64,000 nt of DNA from Amycolatopsis nivea (GTDB lineage: Bacteria; Actinomycetota; Actinomycetes; Mycobacteriales; Pseudonocardiaceae): assembly GCF_004522235.1 (NCBI RefSeq), contig NZ_SDLT01000030.1:59810-123809 (forward strand). Reading direction: 5' to 3'. Positions 33,360 to 40,429 of this stretch are shown piece after piece (the stretch's first letter is position 1; every line of letters begins with the position of its first letter). The notes under the pieces were generated by a model. The model was given only the letters and a program-made list of their open reading frames with translations, did not search any database and was not told where the DNA came from. Made by a program: the position numbers and the translations under genes.

Positions 33360-34202
33360 TCAGTTGCTGAAATCGGCTCGGTGATCCGCGGTCCACTGGG
33401 CGTAGGTGCGGGCCGGGTGCCCGGTGATCTGCTCGACGATGTCGTTGACCGGTGCGGGTTTGCCGGCCGTCTGCGCCATGAGGTCGAACAGGGCGGCCAG
33501 GAATTCCGGGTCCATGAACTGGCTCATCTGCTCCCGGACGGGTTCCGGGTCGAGGTCTTCGACGACGAGCGGACGCCCCAGCGTCTCGCTGAGGACGCGA
33601 ACCTGGTCCGCCTGGGTCAGCGAGTCCGGGCCGGTCAGCTCGTAAGCCTGCCCGGCGTGCCCGCCGCCGGTCAGGATCCGCGCGGCGACCTCCGCGACGT
33701 CCCGTTCGTGCACGGCGCTGAACGCCGCTTCGGCATACGGCACGCGGATGACGTCGCCGTGCGGAAGCTGCATCGCGAAGGTCAGCGAGTTGATGGCGGG
33801 GAACAACAGCCGCAGGAACGTCCACTCGATGCCGGTCTCCTCGACGGCCCGCTCCACGTCACGGTGGTACTGGGCGATCACGTCAGGCTGGTGTTCGGCG
33901 CCGGGAACGACCGCTCCGGAGGACAGCAGCACCAGCCGCCGCACCCCGGCCTTGACCGCGGCCGCGAGCAGCGGAGCGACGTCCATTCCGTACTGGAGGA
34001 CCAGGAACGCGGCTTCCACCCCGGCCAGCGCCGGCGGCAGAGTCTCGGGCTTGGTCAGATCTGCGCGGACCACGCCGACCCCTTCCGGGAGTCCCGCCCG
34101 CTCCGGGGCGCGGGTCAGCGCCCGCACCGGCGCACCCGCGGCGACCAGTTCTTCCACTGCCTGACGTCCGAAGTGGGCGGTGGCTCCGATGACGAGATAC
34201 AT
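33360..34202 (-). CDS. NmrA-like NAD(P)-binding protein
   Basis: A 280-residue atypical SDR. The cofactor motif is shifted to GATAHFGRQAVEEL near residue 6, and ALTRAPERAGLP is the NADP-binding strand. The C-terminal part (EQITGHPARTYAQWTADH) is the substrate-side helix set typical of NmrA/triphenylmethane reductase-like proteins. The ATG at 34202 has GGAGGAA upstream. It is the first gene of a two-gene operon with the AlkZ-like gene and is divergent from the WYL-domain regulator at 34299, its probable regulator. Confidence 0.85.
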   Translation of the reverse strand: MYLVIGATAHFGRQAVEELVAAGAPVRALTRAPERAGLPEGVGVVRADLTKPETLPPALAGVEAAFLVLQYGMDVAPLLAAAVKAGVRRLVLLSSGAVVPGAEHQPDVIAQYHRDVERAVEETGIEWTFLRLLFPAINSLTFAMQLPHGDVIRVPYAEAAFSAVHERDVAEVAARILTGGGHAGQAYELTGPDSLTQADQVRVLSETLGRPLVVEDLDPEPVREQMSQFMDPEFLAALFDLMAQTAGKPAPVNDIVEQITGHPARTYAQWTADHRADFSN

Positions 34203-34298
34203 GCGTGGTTCCTCCGTGCGGTTCCGTTTTCCGACTTGTCCCCACCGTAGGAGCCGATTAGGCAAGCTACGTTCCTATTCGCGAGGGATACTGAAAAA

Positions 34299-35255
34299 AT
34301 GCTGGAAACCTCGGCGCGGTTGCTGCGCTTGCTCTCGCTGCTCCAGACGCCCCGCGAATGGACCGGAGGCGAACTGGCCGAACGGCTGTCGGTCAGCCCC
34401 CGCACCATCCGCAACGACGTGGAACGCCTGCGCACCCTCGGTTATCCGGTGCACGGCAGCCGCGGTTCGGTGGGTGGCTACCGGCTCGGGGCCGGGGCCG
34501 CGCTGCCGCCGCTGCTGCTCGACGACGAGGAGGCGGTCGCGGTGGCGATCGGGCTGCGCACCGCTGCCGGAGGCACGATCACCGGCGTCGAGGAGACTTC
34601 GCTGCGCGCGCTGGCCAAGCTGGAGAAAGTCCTGCCCGCCCGGCTTCGGCGGCGCGTCGACGCCATCCAGCGCTACGCCGTCGCGGTGCCCCGGGACGAC
34701 CTCGGCCCGCGGGTGGACGCGGGCGTCCTCAGCACCCTCACCGCCGCCTGCCGCGACCACGAACGCGTGCGCTTCGACTACCTCGGCCACGACGGCACCG
34801 AGAGCAGGCGAGACGTGGAGCCGTACCGGCTGGTCAACTGGGGACGCCGGTGGTACCTCGTCGCGTTCGACACCGCGCGGGACGACTGGCGGACCTTCCG
34901 CGTGGACCGGATTAGCCCGCGCACCCCGGCCGGCCCCCGGTTCCCGCCCCGCGACCTCCCCGAAGAGGCCGTCGACCAAGTCCGCCGGGGCGTGTCCTCA
35001 GCCGCGTGGCGGTACCGGGCGCGCGTCGTGGCGCAGGTGTCCGCGGAAACGCTGGCCGAGCGGATCAATCCCGCGATCGGCGCTGTCACGCCGCTTGACG
35101 ACAACCGCTGCGTACTGGATACGGGCGCGGACAGCGTCGAGACTCTTGCGGTTCATCTCGGTTCGCTCGGGGTCGACTTCACGGTGACGGAACCGCCCGA
35201 ACTCGTCGAGGCCGTGCGTGCGCTCGGGGATCGGTATCAGCGCGCCGTCCGGTGA
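34299..35255 (+). CDS. YafY-type HTH/WYL-domain regulator
   Basis: A 318-residue regulator. A DeoR-like helix-turn-helix occupies residues 1-65 (GGELAERLSVSPRTIRNDVERLRTLGYPVHG). A WYL domain covers about residues 130-225 (RFDYLGHDGTESRRDVEPYRLVNWGRRWYLVAFDTARDDWRTF), followed by a WCX-type C-terminal domain. WYL domains sense nucleic-acid or nucleotide ligands, and some such regulators control DNA-damage or defence genes. Here the divergent operon includes an AlkZ-like glycosylase candidate, which fits a DNA-damage theme. Confidence 0.85.
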   Translation: MLETSARLLRLLSLLQTPREWTGGELAERLSVSPRTIRNDVERLRTLGYPVHGSRGSVGGYRLGAGAALPPLLLDDEEAVAVAIGLRTAAGGTITGVEETSLRALAKLEKVLPARLRRRVDAIQRYAVAVPRDDLGPRVDAGVLSTLTAACRDHERVRFDYLGHDGTESRRDVEPYRLVNWGRRWYLVAFDTARDDWRTFRVDRISPRTPAGPRFPPRDLPEEAVDQVRRGVSSAAWRYRARVVAQVSAETLAERINPAIGAVTPLDDNRCVLDTGADSVETLAVHLGSLGVDFTVTEPPELVEAVRALGDRYQRAVR

Positions 35256-35258
35256 GTC

Positions 35259-36047
35259 TTACTGATTCGCGGTCTGCGAAGCCGATGGCGTGAACAGGTG
35301 CTCCACCGTGGCCACCGTCCAGTCCCACACCCCCGGCACCAGCAAGATCCCCACCAGCGCGAACACCGGGAACACCAGCCGCGTCTCCACCTTCTTCCCG
35401 GTGTGCAGCCGCAGCGGTTTCGGCGGGCGGAGTTCGTACCAGGTCTCCCCCGCAATCGGCAGCGGGAACAGGAACGGGCAGCCCGACTCGGTGAGCGAAT
35501 CGCCGAGACAGTGCACGAAACAGCCGGCCGCGACGGCCACGCCGAGCCAGCCGGAGATGTCCGCCAGCTGAGCCACCCGGTCGTCCGGCGCGGTGAAGTA
35601 CCACCAGGCCACCGCACCGCCGTAGGGAAGCAGCAGCCAATCGCCCAGTGCCGCGACCGCGAGCAGCAAGCCGAACAGCAACACGCCCAGCACGGCCCAA
35701 GCCCCGCCGGCGGTACAGCCGGCGGAGGTAGCCGCGCCGAGGGCGACAGCGAACAAGAGGGTGTGCGACAGGTGCCGGTGCGTGCCGGTCACCTTTTCGT
35801 CGCGAGGGCCCTTCGTCAGGGCGTATACAGCTGCAGACACTCGGCGCAGCAGCCACGACAGCGCGCCGGTCAGCCAGCCGAACAACCGGGTCGCGCTGGC
35901 GCTGGGATGGTCCAGGTCCGGCAGCAACGCGAAGCCGGCCGTGGTGGCCGCGAAGACCACCGCCTGGTGCACCGAGCCGACGCCGACCGCGGGCGCGAGG
36001 GCGAGCCCCGCGCACCAGCCGGTCAGGGCGTGCGTGCGCCCCATCAT
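35259..36047 (-). CDS. YdjM-type membrane metal-dependent hydrolase
   Basis: A 262-residue protein of the LexA-regulated, membrane-bound hydrolase family (PF04307). Metal-binding motifs are visible: RTHALTGW near residue 4, LLPDLDHP near 41, GTHRHLSHT near 88 and HCLGDSLTESG near 180. Five hydrophobic segments lie between them. Homologues act on phospholipids or are of unknown activity. Two adjacent ATG codons at 36047 and 36044 could both start it. It is convergent with the WYL regulator, three bases apart. Confidence 0.85.
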   Translation of the reverse strand: MMGRTHALTGWCAGLALAPAVGVGSVHQAVVFAATTAGFALLPDLDHPSASATRLFGWLTGALSWLLRRVSAAVYALTKGPRDEKVTGTHRHLSHTLLFAVALGAATSAGCTAGGAWAVLGVLLFGLLLAVAALGDWLLLPYGGAVAWWYFTAPDDRVAQLADISGWLGVAVAAGCFVHCLGDSLTESGCPFLFPLPIAGETWYELRPPKPLRLHTGKKVETRLVFPVFALVGILLVPGVWDWTVATVEHLFTPSASQTANQ

Positions 36048-36062
36048 GATGGTTATCCCCCA

Positions 36063-36093
36063 GGTCGCGGACCATTTCGCAGTCCGCGCGACC
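36063..36093 (-). terminator. Hairpin after the STAS gene
   Basis: GGTCGCGGAC and GTCCGCGCGACC pair with a two-base bulge around a nine-base loop. It begins 12 bp downstream of the STAS stop on the minus strand. Confidence 0.5.
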
Positions 36094-36104
36094 GTATCGG
36101 GAGA

Positions 36105-36458
36105 TCAGGCCGGAGGTTCCTCCGACACGCTCAGGTGTTCGGCCACGCCGGTGAGCTCGATCACCCGGCTGACCGCCGGGCTCGGCACGACCTCGAGTTC
36201 GACGTCCTGCTCCCCGGCCTGCCGCTGGGCGTGCAGGACGACGTTCAGCGCCGATGAGTCGAAGAAGGTCACCCCGGTGAGGTCGGCCACCACGCGACGG
36301 GAATTCTTGTCCGCGATCAATCCGGCAAGAGCTTCCTGCAGCTGCGGGCTGGTGAGCAGATCGAGCTCACCCGTGACCACGACCCTCGGCTCGGCGGCCG
36401 CGGTGTCCAGCGTGATGCCGAATCCGGGCGGAGTGGCGTTCTGGTCGGCTGCGGGCAT
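36105..36458 (-). CDS. STAS-domain anti-anti-sigma factor
   Basis: A 117-residue single-domain protein of the SpoIIAA/RsbV class. The fold starts with RVVVTGELDLLTSPQL, and the phosphorylatable serine lies in FFDSSALNVV (Ser68 or Ser69). In its dephosphorylated form such a protein binds an RsbW-type kinase and frees the sigma factor. The RsbW-like genes and SigF-type sigma gene 0.7-2.7 kb away are natural partners. It has its own hairpin terminator and is not in the same transcript. Confidence 0.85.
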   Translation of the reverse strand: MPAADQNATPPGFGITLDTAAAEPRVVVTGELDLLTSPQLQEALAGLIADKNSRRVVADLTGVTFFDSSALNVVLHAQRQAGEQDVELEVVPSPAVSRVIELTGVAEHLSVSEEPPA

Positions 36459-36634
36459 GCAGTTTCTCCTCGTCAGGCGCTGCTCCTGCGCCGGTACGCG
36501 CCTGTTGTCTCAAGAGGCAACCGTGTCACGGTCCCAAGCATCTGGAGACCCAACCCTAACCCAGTGGGTGACTGAGTCCGCGTCGGCACATGGCAACACC
36601 CTTGGCGCGCGGGCGACGGCGGACGCACAGCACC

Positions 36635-36659
36635 CCGCGCGCCGCAGGTGGGCGCGCGG
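36635..36659 (-). terminator. Hairpin after the whiB-like gene
   Basis: CCGCGCGCC and GGCGCGCGG form a perfect nine-base stem with a GCAGGTG loop, 19 bp beyond the WhiB stop. The 36459-36634 stretch beyond it shows no gene and serves as upstream region of the STAS gene. Confidence 0.65.
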
Positions 36660-36678
36660 GTCGCGGGGGTCGGTCAGC

Positions 36679-36984
36679 TCAGGCGGACACCGTCTTGCGC
36701 TTCGCTCGCCGTTCGCGCATGAAGAGCTCGCGGCGCTCGATCTCGCCGAGCCCGCCCCAGATCCCGTACGGCTCTTCGACGGTCATCGCGTGCTTGCGGC
36801 ACTGGGCCAGCACCGGGCAGGTGTGGCAGATCGCCTTGGCACGGGACTCGCGGCGCTCGCGCGCGGAACCGCGCTCATTGTCGGTATGGAAGAACAGGCT
36901 GCTGTCCGCTCCGCGGCACGAGCCTTGAAGCTGCCACTCCCACTCCTCGGCCACCACGTTGGGCAGTCGGCTCACGTCAGCCAT
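36679..36984 (-). CDS. WhiB family redox regulator, WhiB3/WhiD-like
   Basis: A 101-residue iron-sulfur protein. Four cysteines (Cys23, Cys53, Cys56, Cys62) are spaced as in WhiB proteins and hold a 4Fe-4S cluster. The GIWGGLG turn is at 74-80 and the basic tail RERRAKRKT binds DNA. The stretch EWQLQGSCRGADSSLFF closely follows mycobacterial WhiB3 and Streptomyces WhiD. WhiB proteins work by binding a principal sigma factor region 4. Its promoter, 37027-37052, looks SigF-dependent and is back to back with that of the anti-sigma/sigma operon. Confidence 0.9.
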   Translation of the reverse strand: MADVSRLPNVVAEEWEWQLQGSCRGADSSLFFHTDNERGSARERRESRAKAICHTCPVLAQCRKHAMTVEEPYGIWGGLGEIERRELFMRERRAKRKTVSA

Positions 36985-37026
36985 GTCGTCCCCACCTTTC
37001 CCGGGATCAGCACACTCGACGGCTAC

Positions 37027-37052
37027 ATGCCCGCCGGTCGCGGCGGTCAAAC
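37027..37052 (-). promoter_or_regulatory. SigF-type promoter of the whiB-like gene
   Basis: On the minus strand GTTT (37052-37049), 16 bases and GGGCAT (37032-37027) match the actinobacterial SigF/SigB pattern GTTT-N15-17-GGGTAT with one difference. Transcription would start about 35 nt before the whiB ATG. Confidence 0.65.
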
Positions 37053-37056
37053 GCGG

Positions 37057-37082
37057 GTTTGGTTTGCTCACCCCCCGGGCAT
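37057..37082 (+). promoter_or_regulatory. SigF-type promoter of the anti-sigma/sigma operon
   Basis: GTTT (37057-37060), 16 bases and GGGCAT (37077-37082) again match the SigF/SigB pattern. Its -35 lies four bases from the -35 of the divergent whiB promoter. This implies autoregulation of the sigma operon, as known for sigF and sigB operons. Confidence 0.65.
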
Positions 37083-37135
37083 GTGGCAGATCGGGCACGA
37101 AAGACTGGCGTGGCACGCCGGAGAGAGGACAGCAC

Positions 37136-37552
37136 GTGGAGGAGAACGCCCCGCTCGAGCGCGAGGACGCACAGCTCATCGAGGTGCGGACGGCGGCTAT
37201 CCCGCACGTGGTGCCCACCCTGCGCACCATCGTCGCCGACATCGCGATGCGCCAGGACTTCGACCTGGACGCGGTCGAGGACCTGCGGATGGCCGTGGAC
37301 GAGGCCTGTTCGATGCTGTTGCCCTCGGCCGCCGACGGCAAGCTGACCTGCGTGTTCTCCTGGCTCGAGGGCCGGATCGAGGTCACTGTGTCGGTGGTCT
37401 CCGACCGGGCCGAGCACGGCGACGAGACCGGTCTGTCCTGGCAGCTGCTGACCGCGCTCGCGACCTCCGCGCGGCGCACCGTGACCCCGGCCGACGGCCG
37501 GTACCTCTCCCGGGTGCAACTGGTCCGGGAGAGTGAGGCGGCCAGCTCGTGA
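37136..37552 (+). CDS. RsbW/UsfX-like anti-sigma factor
   Basis: A 138-residue GHKL-fold protein. It lies directly before the sigma factor gene and overlaps it by GTGA, like usfX-sigF in mycobacteria. The N box appears as DLRMAVDEACSMLL rather than the usual N-x3-N, and the G boxes are poorly kept, so kinase activity may be weak or lost while sigma binding remains. The GTG at 37136 follows GAGAGG; an open extension to 36959 overlaps the divergent promoters and is rejected. Confidence 0.85.
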   Translation: MEENAPLEREDAQLIEVRTAAIPHVVPTLRTIVADIAMRQDFDLDAVEDLRMAVDEACSMLLPSAADGKLTCVFSWLEGRIEVTVSVVSDRAEHGDETGLSWQLLTALATSARRTVTPADGRYLSRVQLVRESEAASS

Positions 37553-38325
37553 CGAACCCCGCCGGCGGCGACAAGCCCACCGACGTGGCAGCACTGTTCC
37601 ACGAGCTGACGCAGCTGCCCGAGCACGCGCCGCGCCGCGAGGAGATCCGGGACCAGCTGGTGCGCGAGCATCTCGAACTGGCGCGCAATCTCGCCCGGAA
37701 GTTCCGCAACCGCGACGAGGCGATGGACGACCTCGTGCAGATCGCGACCGTCGGCCTGATCCACGCGGTGGACCGCTACGACCCGGCGCAGGGCACCGAT
37801 TTCCTCGCCTTCGCGGTGCCGACGATCTCCGGCGAACTGCGCCACCACTTCCGGGACAACAGCTGGTCGGTCCGGGTGCCGAGACGGCTCAAGGAACTCA
37901 ACGCGACGATCTCGGCAGCCCGCGAGGAATTGACCGTGCGGCTTTCGCGCGCGCCGAAGCCCAGTGAGATCGCGCGGCATCTCGGCGTGCCGATCGAGGA
38001 CGTCTACGAGGGTCTGCGGGCCGGTCAAGGGCGTTACGGGGCCTCGCTGGACAACCTGCTGGAGAACTCCGCGCACACGCGCTTCGGCGCGCCGGACGCG
38101 AACCTCGGCCAAGCCGAACTGCGCGAGGCGCTGCGGCCGATGCTGGACAGTCTGCCCGAGCGCGAGCGCAAGATCGTGGCGTTGCGGTTCGGGTCCGGGA
38201 TGAGCCAGTCGGACATCGCGCGCCGCGTCGGGGTTTCCCAGATGCAGGTGTCGCGGCTGCTCGCGGCGACGCTGAAAAAGCTCCGTACCGGACTGGCCGA
38301 GACTGACATCACCGAGGGCACCTGA
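37549..38325 (+). CDS. SigB/SigF/SigG-family RNA polymerase sigma factor
   Basis: A 258-residue alternative sigma factor of the general-stress group. Region 2 reads DLVQIATVGLIHAVDRYDPAQGTDFLAFAVPTISGELRHHFRDN, region 3 covers about residues 115-170 and region 4 about 200-250 (GMSQSDIARRVGVSQMQVSRLLAATLKKLR). Region 1.1 is absent, as in the family. It is coupled to the RsbW-like gene. Its promoter sequence is probably the GTTT-N16-GGGCAT found upstream of its own operon and of whiB. Confidence 0.9.
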   Translation: MTNPAGGDKPTDVAALFHELTQLPEHAPRREEIRDQLVREHLELARNLARKFRNRDEAMDDLVQIATVGLIHAVDRYDPAQGTDFLAFAVPTISGELRHHFRDNSWSVRVPRRLKELNATISAAREELTVRLSRAPKPSEIARHLGVPIEDVYEGLRAGQGRYGASLDNLLENSAHTRFGAPDANLGQAELREALRPMLDSLPERERKIVALRFGSGMSQSDIARRVGVSQMQVSRLLAATLKKLRTGLAETDITEGT

Positions 38326-38349
38326 TTCGCTTTCGGCCGGGTTGGGTAA
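38324..38349 (+). promoter_or_regulatory. Possible SigF-type promoter of the second RsbW-like gene
   Basis: GATT (38324-38327), 16 bases and GGGTAA (38344-38349) approximate the SigF pattern, overlapping the sigma gene's stop codon. The match is weaker than the two divergent promoters upstream. Confidence 0.4.
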
Positions 38350-38389
38350 ACACCACATGCGAGCACAGCGGCCGGGAGGTGCAGAAGCC

Positions 38390-38809
38390 ATGACGACGTC
38401 GAGGATGCCGACCAGGAGCACCGGGGCGACTGCCGCCACCGTGCTTCTGGAGCTTCCGGACGACGTCACCGCGCCCGCCATCGCGCGGGCACAGGTTCGC
38501 GCCGCGCTCGCGCAGCTCGACGTTCCCGCCCAGCTGCGCGACGACGTGCTGCTGGCGACCTCCGAGCTGGTCACCAACGCCTTCGAGCACGGCGACCGGC
38601 CGGACCGGCTGGAACTGCGGCTCGACCACGGCGAACTGATGGTGCGGGTCTTCGACACCTCTGCCTCCATTCCGCAGCTGAAGGAACCGGTCGCCCCGTC
38701 CGCGGCGCGCAGCCGGGGGCTGCAGCTGGTGCGCGCGCTGTCCCGGCGCTGGGGTTACGACCCGGCCGAGGGCGGCAAGTGCGTCTGGGCGGCGTTCGGC
38801 CTCAGCTGA
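38390..38809 (+). CDS. ATP-binding RsbW-type serine kinase
   Basis: A 139-residue GHKL kinase-fold protein. The N box is LLATSELVTNAFEHG with its asparagine, the G1 box is VFDTSASIP and the G2 box is SRGLQLVRALSRRWG, all intact. It therefore looks able to bind ATP, unlike the RsbW-like protein coupled to the sigma gene. It may phosphorylate the STAS protein encoded nearby. The ATG at 38390 gives the usual length; an earlier ATG lies at 38357. It overlaps the convergent gene by 55 bp. Confidence 0.8.
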   Translation: MTTSRMPTRSTGATAATVLLELPDDVTAPAIARAQVRAALAQLDVPAQLRDDVLLATSELVTNAFEHGDRPDRLELRLDHGELMVRVFDTSASIPQLKEPVAPSAARSRGLQLVRALSRRWGYDPAEGGKCVWAAFGLS

Positions 38810-39273
38810 CGGCGCCCGCCCACCACGAGCCCGGCCGCGCCGAGCACCCCCAACCCGACTCCCAGCCAGCCCACGATCATGCGCGGCCGTTCGGCGGCCG
38901 CACAGCCTTCCGCGCCGTGCGCCTCGGCGATCAGCCAGCTCTCCGGCGAGCTGAGCGCCGTGCCGCAGCCGATCCGGACGCTCGTGGTGTCCGTCGGCGG
39001 ATCGCCCTGGCCGAACATATTCGCCGGAAGCCCCAGCATCTGGTCGCTTCGCGTGCCGTAGATCGCCCGGACGTCGGCCGGGTTCCCGGCGTCGTCGAGG
39101 TAATAAAGGGCAGTCACCGGCAGCAGGAAGAACACGATCCCGGTGATGAAGCACGCCGCGGACGCGAGTCCGATCCACAGCGCCGGCCGCCGGGCGAGCG
39201 GCTTGCGCGATCTTCCCGGGAAGGCCTGGTCACCCGGGCTGGGGGACGTCGCGGGGCGGGGGTCGTCGGTCAT
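38755..39273 (-). CDS. Two-helix membrane protein, hypothetical
   Basis: A 172-residue protein with transmembrane segments near residues 30-52 (LWIGLASAACFITGIVFFLL) and 133-152 (MIVGWLGVGLGVLGAAGLVV). An extracellular loop of about 75 residues has two cysteines that could pair. No family is recognised. Its last 18 codons overlap the RsbW-type gene in antisense. It is divergent from the LuxR-type regulator; a hairpin CGCCGGG / CCCGGCG lies between at 39321-39341. Confidence 0.65.
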   Translation of the reverse strand: MTDDPRPATSPSPGDQAFPGRSRKPLARRPALWIGLASAACFITGIVFFLLPVTALYYLDDAGNPADVRAIYGTRSDQMLGLPANMFGQGDPPTDTTSVRIGCGTALSSPESWLIAEAHGAEGCAAAERPRMIVGWLGVGLGVLGAAGLVVGGRRQLRPNAAQTHLPPSAGS

Positions 39274-39397
39274 CGTCGAGCCTCCTGGTCGGGGACGGCA
39301 GGCTCGGTTGTAGTCCGGTTCGCCGGGACTGGTCCCCGGCGGGCGCTGTCCGGTTTTGTCTCGTTCGCTCCCGTTGCCGGTGCCTTACGCTCGCCGG

Positions 39398-40399
39398 ATG
39401 CTGGACGCAATCGGGGTGACTGGGGAGGAAGAGCGGGTCTACCGGCTCCTCGTGGGGATGTTCGACGCCGGACCGCGGCAGGTGGCCGAGCAGTTGGGGC
39501 TGAGCGCGGCGCAGGTGTCGGCGATCCTGCGTTCGCTGCACGCCAAGGGGCTGGTCAGCCTCGTCGCCGGGGACGAGCCACGGTACGCGCCGTCGCCGCC
39601 GGACGTCGCGTTCGGGCCGTTGCTGATGCGCGGGCAGGAATCCCTGGAGTGGGCGCGCACCGCGGTGAGCCGGATGGCCGAGGAGTACCGCGGCGGTGCG
39701 CGACGGCGGGACGCGACCCAGCTGGTCGAGGTGATCACCGGCAGCGCGGCGATCCGGCAGCAGCTGACGAACATCCAGGTCGGCGCCCGGCACGAGTTGC
39801 TGTGGTTCTGCCGGGCCGGGCACATCGCGATGGCGTCGGGCGAGAACGCCGACGAATACGACGCGCTGGCTCGCGGCGTGCGGTACCGGGTCGTTTACGA
39901 GCGGGCGATGCTGGAAGAGCCCGGCATGATCGAGAACGTCGCGCACGGGATCCGGCACGGCGAGGAGGCGCGGTCGTCCACCGTGGTTCCGGTGCGGCTG
40001 GCGATCGCCGACGGCACCATCGCGTTGTGCCCGCTGGTGCAGAATCTCGACGGCTCCGGCGAACCGACCGCCGCGTTGATCCGCGAGAGCAGTCTGCTGG
40101 CCGCGCTGATCGCGTTGTTCGAAAGCTATTGGGAACGCGCGTGGCCGCTGCGCGCGGACGGGACTCCGCAGGACGCTCCCGGCGGCGCCGGTCCGGACCG
40201 CGACGAACTGCACCTGCTGTCGCTGCTGGTCGCCGGGGTGACCGACAAGGCGATCGCGACGCGGCTCGCGGTGAGCCAGCGGACCGTGCAGCGGCGGATC
40301 CACGACCTGATGACCCGGATGAACGTGCAGACCCGGATGCAGCTGGCGTGGGAGGTCAGCAGGCAGGGCTGGCTCGACGAGCCTGCGGCAGCCGGATAA
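39398..40399 (+). CDS. TrmB/LuxR-type transcriptional regulator
   Basis: A 333-residue regulator with two DNA-binding regions. The N-terminal winged helix is TrmB-like (residues 8-65: VYRLLVGMFDAGPRQVAEQLGLSAAQVSAILRSL). The C-terminal LuxR helix-turn-helix is at about 268-325 (LLVAGVTDKAIATRLAVSQRTVQRRIHDLMTRM). The middle resembles a sugar-binding or phospholipase-D-like sensor. Such proteins often sit beside secreted protease genes in actinomycetes. Here the convergent neighbour is a 1238-residue subtilase, a possible target. Confidence 0.85.
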   Translation: MLDAIGVTGEEERVYRLLVGMFDAGPRQVAEQLGLSAAQVSAILRSLHAKGLVSLVAGDEPRYAPSPPDVAFGPLLMRGQESLEWARTAVSRMAEEYRGGARRRDATQLVEVITGSAAIRQQLTNIQVGARHELLWFCRAGHIAMASGENADEYDALARGVRYRVVYERAMLEEPGMIENVAHGIRHGEEARSSTVVPVRLAIADGTIALCPLVQNLDGSGEPTAALIRESSLLAALIALFESYWERAWPLRADGTPQDAPGGAGPDRDELHLLSLLVAGVTDKAIATRLAVSQRTVQRRIHDLMTRMNVQTRMQLAWEVSRQGWLDEPAAAG

Positions 40400-40423
40400 C
40401 CGCGTGGGGGTTATCCGGCTGCC
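40387..40423. terminator. 15-bp perfect-stem bidirectional terminator
   Basis: GGCAGCCGGATAACC (40387-40401) pairs exactly with GGTTATCCGGCTGCC (40409-40423) around a seven-base loop. The regulator's TAA stop lies within the left arm. CTCTTTCT follows on the plus strand, and the subtilase stop is seven bases away. Confidence 0.9.
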
Positions 40424-40429
40424 TCTTTC

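Noticed and set aside
36679..38670. Long minus-strand frame extending whiB upstream through the sigma gene
   Set aside because: It is the antisense shadow of the anti-sigma and sigma genes; the WhiB protein starts at 36984.
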